From Lepisosteus oculatus (lineage: Eukaryota > Chordata > Actinopteri > Semionotiformes > Lepisosteidae), in assembly GCF_040954835.1 (NCBI RefSeq), contig NC_090703.1, forward strand, positions 9,605,001-9,669,000: DNA of 64,000 nucleotides, read 5' to 3'. Numbering within the stretch: position 1 is the first letter of the stretch; each line of letters starts with the position of its first letter. Made by a program: the position numbers and the translations under genes. Positions 18,585 through 33,500 of the stretch are shown piece by piece. The notes under the pieces are model-generated. The model had not been told where the DNA came from, made no database searches, and was given only the letters and a program-made list of their open reading frames with translations.

Positions 18585-21500
18585 CTGAAAAACACAAACA
18601 AAGGTTATCTCACAATTAGACAATGCAGGTAAATTCGCGCACGCGCACGCGCACGCGCACGCGCACGCGCACACGCACGCGCACGCGCACACGCACACGC
18701 ACGCACGCACACGCACGCACGCACGCACACACACACGCACACACGCACACCAGCATCCTGGCCAAATTTCCCATTGGCCTTTACCAATCATCCTCCTAAT
18801 AATCCCCATTTCTGAATTGGCTTAATCACTCTGCTCTCCTCCCCACTGATAACTGATGTGTGGGGAGCGTACTAGTGCACTATGGCTGCCGTCACATCAT
18901 CCAGGTGGGGCTACCTGTAAAGGGCTTGGAGTAGAGTGTCCAGCAAAGTGCTATATAAGTGTAAGTAATTATTATTAAAAAAAAATTTCGATAAGCAACA
19001 ATTTAATAATCATAAAAGCCCCACTTCATCTTGATGATTAGCCTTTAGGTTTGTCAGTAAGATATTTTGCCATGAATTATCACATTTAAGTTCTTGAAGG
19101 CTGATAACCTGTCAACAATGTGTGTCCACTGGAGACACTAAATCTGGGAAATTACCCTAAAGCTGGAGAAGACAATACTTAAATAAGCAATACAGTGAAA
19201 TCATGATCAAGAGGTGCTATACACTATAAAGCAAAATATAAAGACATCCTCAGTGAAAGGTACCCAACCAACAGGTTTCATGAAACAGAAAAAAAATTAA
19301 TATGGCTACATTAATGTGAAGGCACTGTAAAAGAACTTTCTATATGGCAGAAAGTATGAAAAAATAATCTCGTTTGACAGACAGCAAGGACTACAATTAT
19401 AATGTTTTCACGGACTAAACACGGCCATCCCATCAGTGTACTGTAAATAAATCCAGACCACAGCAGCTGGTGAGCGTATGCACCAATTTTCAGAGAACGG
19501 CCAATCCCCAGGCTGGAGTGGGAAAGCGAAAAGTGAGAAGTGAAATTCGTCGGGAGTGCAGAGGTCAGCACCCCTTCTGTTGCTTGACAAGTGCTACAGA
19601 AAGTGTGCACAGCATGCAGGGCCACGAATCACTGCACGCTTCTTCGGAATGAGAACACACAGGCCTGGCCAGTCAGCTCTGACGGTCTGAATTCTGTTTC
19701 AGACTGCATTACTCAAACTCTTTCTTGCTTGCCGTTATTATTGCTCTTGTAACTGGTAAGATGCAATGCATAATATCAAGTGAAATGATTCTCACCTTGA
19801 TAAGAATTAGATTCATTTCTCTAAGCAGGGTTTAATTTGAATTTTGATGCCTTAACATTTCTGTAGCTTTCTGGGAGATGAAAGTCTAATTATGACTATA
19901 CTAAATTAAAAACAAAAAAGGGGATTTTGTGGACCATCTTGTGACTCGTTTATACGCAACAGCTCTTAAAGTGTTTTCTCTAGCTTTTAAGTGTTGAAGA
20001 GCACATAACCTCACTGCCTGGTAGCAGGCAGTGCTGCATCCTTGCCAGGACTGTAGTCTCACAAAGTTAATAGTTGCTTTTATAGAATTCAAATAATTGT
20101 AGTTAAAGGACTAAAAAGACTGAAAGACAAATCAGAATTACTGCTCTAACTAGACTCTCTTTGGTTAATCCTCTTTCTTGTACTGTATCACCAAACTATT
20201 GTTCTGTAGGCTACCCTCTTTGGTGCAATGTGACTAGTTTACTTCCAATCCAATACGATGCTCAGCCAATCAGGAAACTCAGGGCGATTCAAAATAATTC
20301 TATGGCAAAGTTAAACTTTCACATTTTTCCTAAAAAAAATAATACACTATGGACTTCAGTAGTGTGTTAAATATCTATTAACAGCAATGGAGCTAGGCAA
20401 ACCCTACAGAGATTAGGAACAAGGTTGATTCCACTGAAAAATAGAAAGGAGAAAATGTTTCTACTGTGGAGCATTTTTCAGGTGTCACCACAGTGCAGAC
20501 CTGTTCCGTCTCTGATCTTTTTTTGCAGGAATAAGGTTCTAAATGGCAAGACTGAAGTGAAATAAAGTACATCTCTGCTCCAGAAAATTTAAGCCATCAG
20601 ATAATTCAATGTGGTAGAAAAAGACATGTATTATTCAGTGGTCATCTAATAAAACACAATGCTATAGAGGACATTTTTAATAGCCCCAAAGCTGAACAGC
20701 AATTATAGAACGAATGTAAGAATTATGCACACTCGAGCACTCACCAACACCTTATAAAATGTGCTACTAAAACACAAAAAAAGCATTCCAACATAACACC
20801 ACTTAACACAATCGCTAGTGCAAAGCTAAACCAACAGCAATATTCCCCTCAACTTTTATAACTCTTAATGCTCCTCCTTCCCCAGTTTTTCAATGCATTG
20901 GCTAATGTACAAATGGAGAACAAGCCTCACACAGCGCAGAAATTAACTTTTCCACAGGATTTTCACCCTTTTTACCAAGAGATCCAAAAGCATATTTAAA
21001 AAAAATGAACTCATGCAATCTACTCCCTTTGTTCCACAGTTTGCTTGTGGGCCCCAAATTTGAAATTGCTTCGAGCCTGCTGGCTTGTGAACGCTCCTTT
21101 AATATGTGCTCAGAAGTTTATTTCACATTGAAATGAATAAAGAAGATCTGGCTACAGTGGAATGTAAGGATTTTTTTTTTGCAGTTTGTGGGTGATGTTA
21201 ATGTCAGTGTGCAGGGACAGACTTATTTGGAAGACTTCCAAACTGCTTTACATTTTCTAGTTTCTCTTTGTTATTAAGATGGCTTAAGAATAGTGGATAT
21301 TCAATTTCATTCATAAGAATTAAAAGGTTACTGTATGATAATTGCATAAAATGAATGGCTGAGATGAAATTTCAAAAGTGCACCATTCTTACCAACCTAT
21401 TTTTTTTTACATTTTGCAATTGGATGAGCCTGGAAACCTTTGACATAACTCCTACACTGATCTCTGAATTTTTTTTTGCAGTAGAAAACTGCAGACAGAA

Positions 21501-24500
21501 GGCTAAAAATCAGCACTTCAATACACTTTGGTATTGAAGCTCCGCCATAAGCTTTTGCATGACGGATTATTAAAAATCTTCAATCTCTGAATGGCAACAG
21601 CCATAGCACCCTTTAAGCAGACAACAATCTACCCCCAAACTCTCGTCATCTGCATTATGTTAGAGCCGCATCAACCTAGAATTAATAAACGGACCCCCCC
21701 AATACACCCACCAATCTCTATAACCCCCTTTCCCCAAGCAGAATTGTTTATAAATGCACACTGCGTATTTAATTTGCAAGACGTCAGACAGGAAGGTAAT
21801 TTATACAAACATCTGTTCATTTTTGACTTACAAAACAACAACACACACGGCATGCTGATACCACAGTGACAGAGCACGTGTCAGGCTGTCTGGTGGCAGC
21901 AAGGGGAGGGTGAGGGGGGTTGTGGATGTACTCTTCTTCAGTGTGCTGATGGAACATGCAGGGATCTGGGAAGCTGGGACATCAGATACCAGCAGACAGA
22001 TGCACAGAAATTAGATATGCTGAACCTGTTGGGGCCTGGCTGGAAGCTGTTCATTCCTCACTCCATCTCATAATATTTTGGAAATTCTCTTGGAAAATAA
22101 AATGGCATGATGCACCTTTCACTTAACCTCCATTTTGGGCCTGGCTTCCATTGTGAGTTTTTCAGTTTTACTGTTTTACCCTCACCATGGGAAAACACAA
22201 GGAAAGGTTCCCTGGCTGTGTATTCCTAACCAAGACAAGACACATTTGTGTGGCTGTGACTCTATCTACCTGGCTTCTTGTCACAACTAATCAAGTGACG
22301 CAACAGGGAGTATCCAGTGTTTAGTCAACATGCTATGAAACAGGACATACCCCCCAGACTTACAAACAAGTTCCTGGTCCACTGAAAGACATGCATTACC
22401 TGTAAGGACAATTTTCTTGCATTCTTTAAATCACAGCTGAGATTCCATGTGTTGGGCCAGAAGTCTCTAGTGTTAAAGTTCCGTAATACAGATCTATTTT
22501 GCGCATCTTTAAAATCCTACTTCCTGACAAGGAAGGGATCACTGTAGAATTTCAGCAGGCTTAAATTGCTCCATAAAAACAGATCCACTACATGGAACTG
22601 ATCCATTCCAAGTGGCAGAAACCTTTTAGTTGTAGAGACAGAGCTAAATCCAATTTACAACCTGTTTTTCACACACCAGCTTCCACAGCTGATACATGTC
22701 AAATATTTGTGCCTGGTTAGACATTCATATTTGGTTAGAAAAAACAAGATTACCGAGATGAGTAGTTTCAATTGCTGTCAGGCAAAATGAATAATTTTTG
22801 AATAATCATGAACAACACAAGCTACATGTGACAATTTTCATTCTAATATCATTTTACAAAAACACAATTGAAATGCTCCATTTTAGAACTGCATAAAAGG
22901 CCTCCTCTTATTCGTAACCTTTCAGTTTATACCCAGAATTTTGGGCTTTGCTGGGATGGACAAAATTATCAGAATCGCATTTGCAAATTGCACATTGTTT
23001 GATTCACAGCAGAAATAGCAAATAAAAGCTCTGATTATTTTTATACCGCCAGACAAAGCCACTTGATCCAAGTCCTAAATATATACCCAACATCTCTGCA
23101 TGTCTGCGAAAGAGTTACCCATCTCCACTCCCTGAAGCTAATGAAAAAGCACACTGAATTGTAATTTAGATGAGATGAGCCGCTCTGAATAATAATGCTG
23201 GAGCAGCACTGTGGCCGTTTCACCTTGAGGTGTCCATCATCAGGTTAAACATGATGCTAATTGGATTCAGATTGATTAATTTCTCTCACTGCTGTCTATT
23301 CAAATAACGTTTAACAAAATAATCACAGCTCGTGACACCGAAGCCTACCCTTAAAGGAATGAAACTATCAGAATCAAGAGGTGTGAAATAAATTAGGATG
23401 ACCCGTAATTACTGCCACGGCGATATCATTTTCATATTAGAAGAAATTACAGCAGGGGACGCAGAATCCAACTTTATTTACTTTTGAAAGTGCTCATTAT
23501 GTCTTGCGGGAGGGAAGGAAGGGGGTGCAGACTCTGTTGAGGCTTGTGCTGAGAAGGGTTACCGCAAGACAGCCAAACAGTGCGACAGCCTTTAAGGAAT
23601 CAACTCAGGAGACCTCATGGCAATCCATGTGAAAACTCATTTTATCTCATTAATGGTAAAACTAAAAAAAAAAAATACCAGTATTTTTTTTTGTTAATCT
23701 AAGATTATGACTTTTAATTTGGTAATTCTTTTTTTCTGAATATGATGTGGAATTTAGACTCAAAGACTTCGATCTACCAATCCATTTTCTAACCGCTTTA
23801 TCAGATACAGGGTCACGAGGGAACCAGAGCTTATCCCAGCAAGCAATGGGTAGAAGTCGGGATACACCCTGGATGGGACACCAGTCCACTGCAGGTCACA
23901 CACAAACATGCACACTGTCACACTAGGGCTGAATCTTCCAGAGGCTGATAAACATACCGGTATGTCTTTGGAGTATGGGAGACAGCTAGAGCATCTGGAG
24001 GAAACCCACACAACAACAGGGAGAGCATTCAAACTCCACACTGATAGCGCCCCAGGAATTCAACCCAGGGCCCCAGCACTCTCAAAGACTTATCCTATCA
24101 AACTCAGCTTCACAGACTGCATGTTTTTCTTTATCTAAAAAATGATTAGGAAGTATATAAAGGCACAGATTCAAAGTCCAATTTGCTCACTATTTACAAA
24201 TCAAGATGATTATTTATAGGTCCTTTATACACTCTATCACAAAAAACTGTATTGAAGGTACTATTTAATACTGGCAATGGAGGGCTTCCAGGTTTTATTC
24301 AAAAGTCATTACTTAACAATACAGCAGCCTGGCAGGAGGAATCAGCAAAGTATATTTTATGTAGAAATAATTTTTCCTGCTTATACTAATGCATCACCGA
24401 TAAATCTTGAAAATATCTGGGCAGAAGCAGGAGCCAAACCTCCCAGCCCTTTACACAACTGCACAGGCTGCTCCAATTGAGCCATCAACACCATGCTGTA

Positions 24501-27500
24501 AACCAATCTTCCAATCCTAGATTTGTCTCACTGATTTTTGCTGACATTCATTAAATAACCCGCAGGCTTCTTAAGGGCCAAGCTGACGAAATTCTTTTCC
24601 CATCGGCTCCTCTTGCTGCTGCCCCTCTCTGGCGGCCGAGACAATGAAGGACTGCGGCTCCGGTCCGCTGTCTCCCGCGAGACTGCCGGCAATTGCCCTT
24701 CTGCTCAGGTCGTTAATTAGTTTTCAATTTATCCTCAATTTCCTCCCGGTATGAAAATAAAATGATTTGCATCGCAAGATCAGATTGAATTCAGAAAATG
24801 ACCTCCTGCCTCTTTAACAGACACACACACACAGAGATACACACACACACACAGACATGCACTGCGCGTGCTGCCAGTAACTCTCTGGGTCTCTAGGAGA
24901 ATCAGGAGATCAATACTGATTAGGTGGAAGCTGAGATTTGTTTAGTTGATTAGAAAGGTCAATTACAAATTCTGTACTTAGTTAATCAGCAACTTGTTAC
25001 AGCTACTATCCATATTGACTGACAACTGGATTGTATTAGCCATCATTTTGCTTGCTGTTTATTTCCCATATTTAGTTATTTTACTGTTGCACTGCATCAG
25101 TACCACTGAAAAATCAAACTTGAAAACAACGACAGCTTTATCACCGTCTAGCCTGATTTTCACAGATTGCAGAAGCTAAGCAAGACTGGGCCTCGTCAGT
25201 ACTGGGGGACCTCAAAGGAAATCTAGGTACTATTTTTGAGGTATCCTGGTGGGCCAGTATGTTGCACTATAGCCCCACTATGGTGACCAGAGACACTGTG
25301 CTGTAGGAGGTGCTGTCCTTCAGATGCGACTTTAGACCAAGGTCCTGAATACTGTTCATTACAGATCCTGTAGCATTGTTCAGCGGAGTAGAGGCATTAA
25401 TCCTAGTTTCCTGCCTTAATTGTTCTATGGATTTGTACAATCTGGCCTGAAATTTCCCATGTAATACAACAGGTAAAGACATTTCTCACATTTCTACCAG
25501 ATTTGCTGTGTAGTGGGGCTCCTAGCTCATAATGACTGGCATAAAGACAAACCTGAGACGAACTCAGAAGTGTTTGCATAAATGCAATTTTAATATTACA
25601 AACACTTCACCTTGAGAAACACGTCTGAAGTATACGTGCATTGTTTTTTCTTTTAGATCATTGGAAAGTGACATTTGATTTTGAATGTATTCTGGAAAAA
25701 GGATAGCTAATTTTATAAAGAATTCCTAAAAGAACTGAAACATCAGTGATACAGATGTTAGAGAGTCAAGAAGAAATGAGACAGATGAGTAAGAGGAATG
25801 TTTAAAGTTTCAGTCAGCAATTATAAAAATGTGGAATTATTGAACTCTGAACAACAGAGTTATTGAAGTTAATAGGTAAAGCATCACATTTATTTAAACA
25901 TAATAGAGCAAAAAAGTAATAAGTACGTTTTACGCTAAATATTTGTAAGTGACTTTGTGCATATGTGGTTGGTGAAAGGTAAGTCAAGAAAAGTGCCTGA
26001 TATTAAATGAATAAATCAAGATTTTGAACAAGGGGAGAGATGGCAATGACCTGTGTGGCAAGAATGAATCTTTGATTCATGCAATTAGAGACCGAGAAAA
26101 GTATTTGTGAGAGCTATGCATCTACTGTGTTCCCTGCATTTTCTTATCGCTGTAGACTGTACAGTACTGTATTTTCTGTATTACTGTTTTCATAATACTT
26201 TAAACTATATACATACACATACTAATACTAATACAATTATGATTGATTTTAATCAAGGGAGGGGAACAGGAGAGTCTGAGGGGGGTGTTGTGATTTTGGG
26301 TATACACAAGAACCTAACTACAGTGTTAAATGCAAATCTTCTGTAATGACAGCAGAAGACTGTTTCACCCACCCCACTCTCCCTCCAATGTTTTCTAAAG
26401 ATCGTGTCACAATGCCAAACCATGCAGTACTGCAAGTCAGACCTGCAGACCTTACCAGTCACTGAGTGGTGCCACCCAGCTATTCAATGGGATTAACAGA
26501 ACATATCCTCAGACTGATACAAACTGAAAAGCTCATTTTGCTATTAAAAAACAAAATACAGTGCCTTGCAAATGTTAAAGTGCTAGCATGTATTTTATAA
26601 TTTATTGCTTGCACTTTGAAGCACCAATTAATGCATATTACTGGTATACAGTATTGAAAAACCTATTCACACAAAGCAAAAAAACAAAAATATAATTAGT
26701 ATGAAAGAAAAACTGAAAGGTCATGATGGGATAGGTATTCAACCCTTTGCTGTGGCATAAGCAACACATTAAGTTGAATTGGTCTCTGTTTAAGTGCAAT
26801 AACAATGGTTTTCATGATTTCAGGATAAAACACCTGTTTCTGTGAGGTTCAATGATCACTTACTGAATTTCAAGAAATTAAGGAAGCTTTCAAAGAAAGA
26901 TTGGGATAAAGTCATGAGCATCAGTAAATGATACCTCAAACATGTCACAAGACGATCCTGTATGAGAGGGTGGCCAAGAGTGAAGCCACTATTAAAAATA
27001 AGCCATCTACAAGTGTTTACAATGAAGCATTTAAGGGATACAGTAAACATGTGGCAAAATGTTTTGTGGTTAGAGAAGACAAGATTGGAACTTCTTGGCA
27101 TAATTGCAAAGTATTACATAAGGCTCAAAATGAGGACAGCGAAACTCCCAGTCAAGCATGGTGGTGTCAACATCATGCAATGGGGATGCTTTTTCTCCAC
27201 AGGGACTGGAAACATTAAATGGATTGAAGGAAAAATGGATATAGCAAAGTACAGGTGAATACTAGAGGAAATCCAGTTATACTCTGCTGAAGACTTTAAA
27301 ACTGGGAGGATAATTTAGCTTTCAGCAGGAGAATAATCCAAAGCACAAACCCAGAGCTACACTAGTAAGGCTTAAGAATAAGAATATGGACCATCATAGA
27401 AAGGGCATACTTGTATTATGTACCCAACGTAATATAAATTCTTTTAAAGAACACCACATCTGCAAGCATCTAAAATTCATTCTTCGTGTTTTACAAAACA

Positions 27501-30500
27501 CAAAGCAATTGAATCGGAATGAAAAGCTTTATAGTGACCCCTGCTTAAAACAGAAACAAGCACATAAACATCATAAAATCCCCAAAGCCCAGATGAGTGA
27601 TGAGAACATTCCCAAAACCATCCCCGCACTCGGTGTGATGGAAAGGGTGATGATTAGCAAAGGGAAGTGGCTATTTGACCTGCAGTTGCAAATAAGAATT
27701 AAGATGGATCCATTTGGCACTGAAGGCAGATGACCACCTAGGTTAACAAGAGTCGTTTTTATCTTGACTGCCCTAATACAGTTTCATTAAGCCACAAACA
27801 GACTGTAATCCTACCCCTTTTGCTCCTCTTCAACTGCCACAGTGAGCTATTACAGAGTGTAATCTTTATTTAATGGATTTAACATCCATCCTCTCTGCCA
27901 CCGTCCCTGGGGACGCCCAGAGCAAAGGGAAGATGACAAGCCCCCCCTCACCACTACCCATTCCACCCCCCCCCCTTCCACCTGACGCTCATGTTTGTGT
28001 TCAAAATTCAATTACCCACTTATTGATACTTCACAGGAATATTTAAGATGCGGACACGAGTTATGATTTCCCAGGGGGGCACTGGTTCCTCTTTATATCT
28101 GTGCCCATCTCCCCTTCTCTTACCTCCCCATCTCAGCACATCTGCACTCAACCACATACACTAACACGCACACAAACACACACACGCCCCAGTATGGGAC
28201 TCAGCTCCTAAAGCGTCCTTATTAATAGGCAATCAGTCACAATTCATTCATTATATTGCCCCAAAAGGTTCATACCGTTGCGGTGATTAGCCGAGAAAAA
28301 ATTCTATGAAATCCTAATTTATTTATGTAAATTATATGTCATTTCAGATCTGCTCAGGATGCATTGGGAAGGACAAAAGGAGCCATGTGCTCAAGTTTCA
28401 TTCTTTCTCTTCTGTATAAGACCAGTCCTGTTGCAGGGTCACGTGACAGATCACTAATTAATGAAGATTCAAGGTAGTTATTCTGAAATAATTTTCATTT
28501 CATTTGCATCCTGGATGCCACTCTGTTAACTTTATTAAGATGAACATAATCCTGAAACAAAAACTCCCATAGCTACTGGCAACAAGATCATTTTCTGATT
28601 CAATCTGTTGTATGAATACGGGTACAGAAAAACACAACACAACAAGCAAAGAAGCAAACAGGCTTAATAAGCTACTGAAGTTTATTCCATACGCGATTAA
28701 CTAAAGGTATGAAATAAAGCACTTTCATTGAGAAATACGTAATCATTTCGACAGATTATGCAGAGATTCCAGTCCCACAATCACTGTCTGGGGGAATATA
28801 GCACTTAAAGCAAGACAGTCTCTTAGTGTTAGCAACAGTCCAGAGGACTGACAGGTTCTTTTCACTCTCCACCAACATATCGCACACAACTACACGGACA
28901 CTGGTCCGATTCCTGCCACTTATTTGGTGAAAAACTTCATTAAATCCTGTAAAGTCAAGGCTTTTAAAATATCTGCCCTTCATGTGCTGTACTTTTAGAA
29001 TTACATTCAGAAGTAAAAGTGTATTTATGTTACAAGATAAAATGATTTATTATGTTGCAAGGAAAAAAAAGTGTTTAATATTTTCAAAAGCATGCAAAAA
29101 AGTTACACTAGTGAGAAAACATTTGTGATTATTTACTGCTTTTTGTGATGCAATAAAGTGGCCGATAGCAGTGTACTCTACTGTTTTCTACTGCAGTCAT
29201 CCAAATCAGAATTTCAACAAGAAATTCTTTGCACATCTATTTATCATAAATCCTCTGTAATAAAAATGGGGGGAGCCACTCTCTTCGTCATTTTAAGCTT
29301 GTCAGTCGCAACACTTCATAATCGTTCATCCTTTCATCATGCAGTCTTGATGGATAGATCCGATCGCATTACCAGGGTAGGGCAAAAATGCAATCATATT
29401 CAGCACTACAGTTCTTCTAATAAGACAAAAATTGATCTTCTGAAAACCTCTTCATAGGGCTTCAGTAAATGGGTTCCCATTAAGAACTGTCAAGTCTGAC
29501 CTTCAGAATTACCTACAGGTACAAAGAGACATTTACCGCTAAGTCATTCTTGCACCATTTAGTGAATGTGGTGGTAAAGAGCAGCGAGACCCAGGTGTTG
29601 TGACGCTAGCTTAGCATTTTATCTGTTGTAAATCAGTGCCAGTGAACCTCTGCAGAGTTCAAGTAGTAGTTACCAATCAAGCTTGTTAATGACAGCCAGA
29701 GGCCGTCTGTGGACTGAATGCCCAATGTGGTAACCCTGCCCCCTCATCTTTTCCTACTCTAAAGGTACCGTTCACACTATTTAAAGCAACCACAATGCCT
29801 GTACTAGTGCATTTAAAACCGAGAGCAGGAGAAAGTTCTTTAACTCAAAGGGTTGAGGGAGTCGGGAACAAGCTACCCTACCATGCTGCTGAAGCCCATA
29901 TCCTGGCCGGATGACGGATACGAACCTCGGATCAATTAGGCACTGCCTACCTAATGGGCTACAGAAGCCAAACAGCCTCCTGTAAATCTTATAATACTTA
30001 CATATATAGTCAGCCAAAAAAAAAGCTGAAATTAAAATTTTATTTTGCTTGCAAGAGATTGGTTCACCTTCTTACTATCTCTAACTAATCAGAGATTGGT
30101 TAGAATCAAAGTTGCATTTTTTTATGTTAATAAGAAAAATAAACAAAGCAATATTACATTCTTACATTACTGCTATTTGTAGGCTATTTGTACTTTACTC
30201 AACAGTGGTCGCCAACATTCTGAATAAAATATACGGTCAGCCGTTACAGTCAGTCATTTATTTGGTCATAACTATAAAACTAAAAAAGCCAGCATGGATC
30301 CTGATTGGAGAAACGCTCCTGAAAAACCCGACAAAAGATCAGAACGAATGTCAGTATTTGTCCCATCTTCAACTGATCTCTCTGTGACGACTCCTGTCGC
30401 CTTTATACACAAATTAGGCGAGACATTATAAGACAAGAGGAGACCATTTATAATCAGCAGGAAAGAAAGAAACCCAAAGGAAACAGTTAAACAAACAACA

Positions 30501-33500
30501 AGTGCTTTAAAGCACAAGAACCCTTGGCTCTTCCCAGAGGAACCATCTCAATTCAATTACCATCAATAACGTTAGTTATCAGTCTTGTTTCACGACTCCC
30601 CTGTGTACGCAGGCTCTGATGACAATACTTAGCGGCCCGTGCTGGGGCTATTCATTATTAAGCAGGGCTGAGCAGCTGGGGCAGACGCGTGCTCCTTTTC
30701 AAGGCGCTGGGCCCGGTGGGACTTGGGGGCAGGTCTCGCCTGCAGAAGCGCCCCCCTGCCCCGGGGGCCGCCGAAGACCACAGGGGAGCGGCCCTTTCAG
30801 CTCCACCTGCAATTTGTTTCTTTTGCCTTTTTAAAATACAAAACAAACCACAAAAAAAAAACTATTGCTTTCTTTCAATCTCATTGGTCAAAGCTCTGAG
30901 CGAAACAGCTACACAAAACCAGAGCTGTAACCATAAAGATAAAAGACAACAAATGCAGCAATATCTCTTTTTGTCTGCAATATGCTCTTTTTGCACAGCA
31001 TGATTGTTGCTTTGATTCTTACATTGGTGTTTTTGTCATGAATTTTTAAACTCTTCTTGGACTGCACTATCATACACAGAGAATTACATTTTCTTCATCT
31101 GCAAGAATCTATATTTAATTAGGTCTGATGCCATTAATTGATAAAGTATGTGTTGCTGTATCTTTGCTTTTATTGTACTGTTCATTGCTTTTGGGGATTG
31201 AATGACTGTAGTCATGCAACGTGGTCAACATTTTACCATTTAAAAGTAATGTTGGAATTTAACATTTCACTAATTATTGATATACTCTAGATGTAGAAGT
31301 AACTGCAGTATCGCCACATGAGTATCACAGCTGCTCGTCCACAAAAAGCTACACGGAACAGAATTTGCCCTCAGCTGTACCCAGAAGAATATCCTGGATG
31401 ACCCCCTGTAATGGCAGATAGCAATACTGTAATATATGTTATCAGTTCATTAATTAGCAATTCCAAAACATAACACTTTTAGTTTAGAGGAGAAGGGAGG
31501 GGGGTGGAGCTTAACTCTTCCTAAATTACAACCTTGCAAATCCATAGTTTACATGCAAAAGCGTCTTCCTATTCTATTCATTCAAGCCAGGTCAAATTGT
31601 CTGCCTGCCTGTGATGATGTAACCTGGTGATCTGTTTAATCTTAGCTGTTTTACAGACACCCTGTTAGTTTTCTGCATGATTGTGTGCTGGTTATTAGTA
31701 TTCTGTAGCATTTAATAGGTCCACACGATTAACTGGGCAGTAAATCCTAACTCCACCCTGCTCTGCTTTCCCGTCTAATTTAAAGGCAATAAAAAATGGG
31801 TCCCCATAATGAAAAAGTGGCCAAGATTTACAAGGCTTCCCCAGACACCGAGGAAGAGAAGAAAATTAAACTAAGGCACATTATAGATGTGCTATTAAAA
31901 ATGCAGCATGCCTCTGTAAGAACTAATAATAGCTTCAACAATATTGAAGAGCACCGCATGAAGAGGCCAAAACACAACTGTACTTTTTGACCAGCATTAA
32001 AACTTAAACTGCTGTATTTATTTTGCATTATATAGCAATGGTTACCTTTTTTCTTAGAAACCTGAACTTGAAAAACAACAGCAAAAAAGAAAATTAATAA
32101 ACCTCTAGAAACACATCTGTTGTACAGTGTAGTTTAAATTGAAATCAGCATACACATTTTTGGAAATGCTGTGTAGGAGCCTAGCCTGGGTTTTCCATGT
32201 GCCTATCCATACGTCCAAACTAGTCCTATGTAGGTCAAAGCCCAATGACATCATCACATTGCTTTTTCACTGAAAGCTCCATATGTCTGTTTACACTAAT
32301 ACATTAAATAATTCCTTCCATCAATTTTTGAATAAAAGTCCTTTAAATCTTAACTTCTATATAATACTACTGCACAGCACATCGGTAAACTACAACCTTA
32401 TGAAAATTTAATCCCGATGTTAAGACTCAAGTAACAGCAGGGGTTCAGTGAAAGCAGAAAAAGTAAATAGAAGCCACAGAAGCTACTCATAGAGGGTCTA
32501 TTGTCCATCCAGCTTCAGCACTGCAACGATTTGCTTTAAAGCTTTATGACATCACAGTCCATGCTGAACAATATAGGCTACATAAGCCCCTGTGAAAGGT
32601 TTGCACCAGCCTGAGTTATTAAGGAACAGAAGTCAAATGTTATACAATCCCACCTGATGTTATTCAGGTTAATATAAAATGAGAACAGGCTCAACTAGTT
32701 TGGAAGAAGGCTGACCTCCAGACATCACAAGTCCAATTCTGTGTCACCTTAATGGCATGTTTGCTTAGAGATCATTATTATGCTTCCCCTCTGCCTCCTC
32801 AGCACTGAAGAAAGACTGTAGTTCAAGATCAAGAATCATTTAGATTGGAAAGGTGTCATTTTTAACCAATACAATACAATACAATGCAATGTTTGTATTC
32901 TAATGTACCAGCTTTCACATATTAACATACTATATTAAAGTTATACTGGGAGGCTGTGGGTTGTTTGCTTGGTTATGCTCGTCTTGAAAACCAGAAGCTT
33001 GGATCATCTCCTGATCACAGTCTAAGCACTGAGTCATCTCAAGTTTTTAAAATTATTTTGAAAACCTAAGCATACAAAATTAATAAACCAAATACATGCT
33101 GGCAACACAGAGGTCATTTGTTTGAGATATCACTTTGACTAATAAAAGTGTAAAGGTATTATACGAATTTTACTGTAGAAATTCCTATTGGGGAGCTGCA
33201 CAGGCCCCAATTAGTCACAGTCCTAAGCCTGCTGGACTACAGTGATGCCTCTGATTGATACTAAGAAATGAAGACATTGTGAAGTGTAGATTCTTCTCCA
33301 CCTTTATTCAGGACAGTACTATCTGAAATAGTCAATGAGCAAGCCTCAGTGGACTGGAAGTCCATCTTCATAGTTTGTCTTCTAAATCTTTCCTCTGATA
33401 GGGTACACGCTATGACTGTTGCATGATGCTAGGTCCAAATACACAAAAAACATCTGTTCTTCTTTTTGCCAACTCCTTAAATTTTTTTTTTTTTTTGTTG

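Noticed and set aside
18573-18809. Cys/Arg/Ala-rich frames across the GCGCAC repeat
   Set aside because: They only translate the microsatellite.
25160-25225. 5S rRNA gene
   Set aside because: Only the internal part resembles 5S rRNA; both ends are missing and it continues into a SINE body.
27386-27733. 115-residue plus-strand frame after the Tc1 remnant
   Set aside because: No transposase or other motif; likely chance frame or decayed element DNA.
31796-31990. 64-residue plus-strand frame starting [13 protein letters not shown]
   Set aside because: Lys-rich and open by itself, but no known family, no splice context and AT-rich surroundings; treated as chance.
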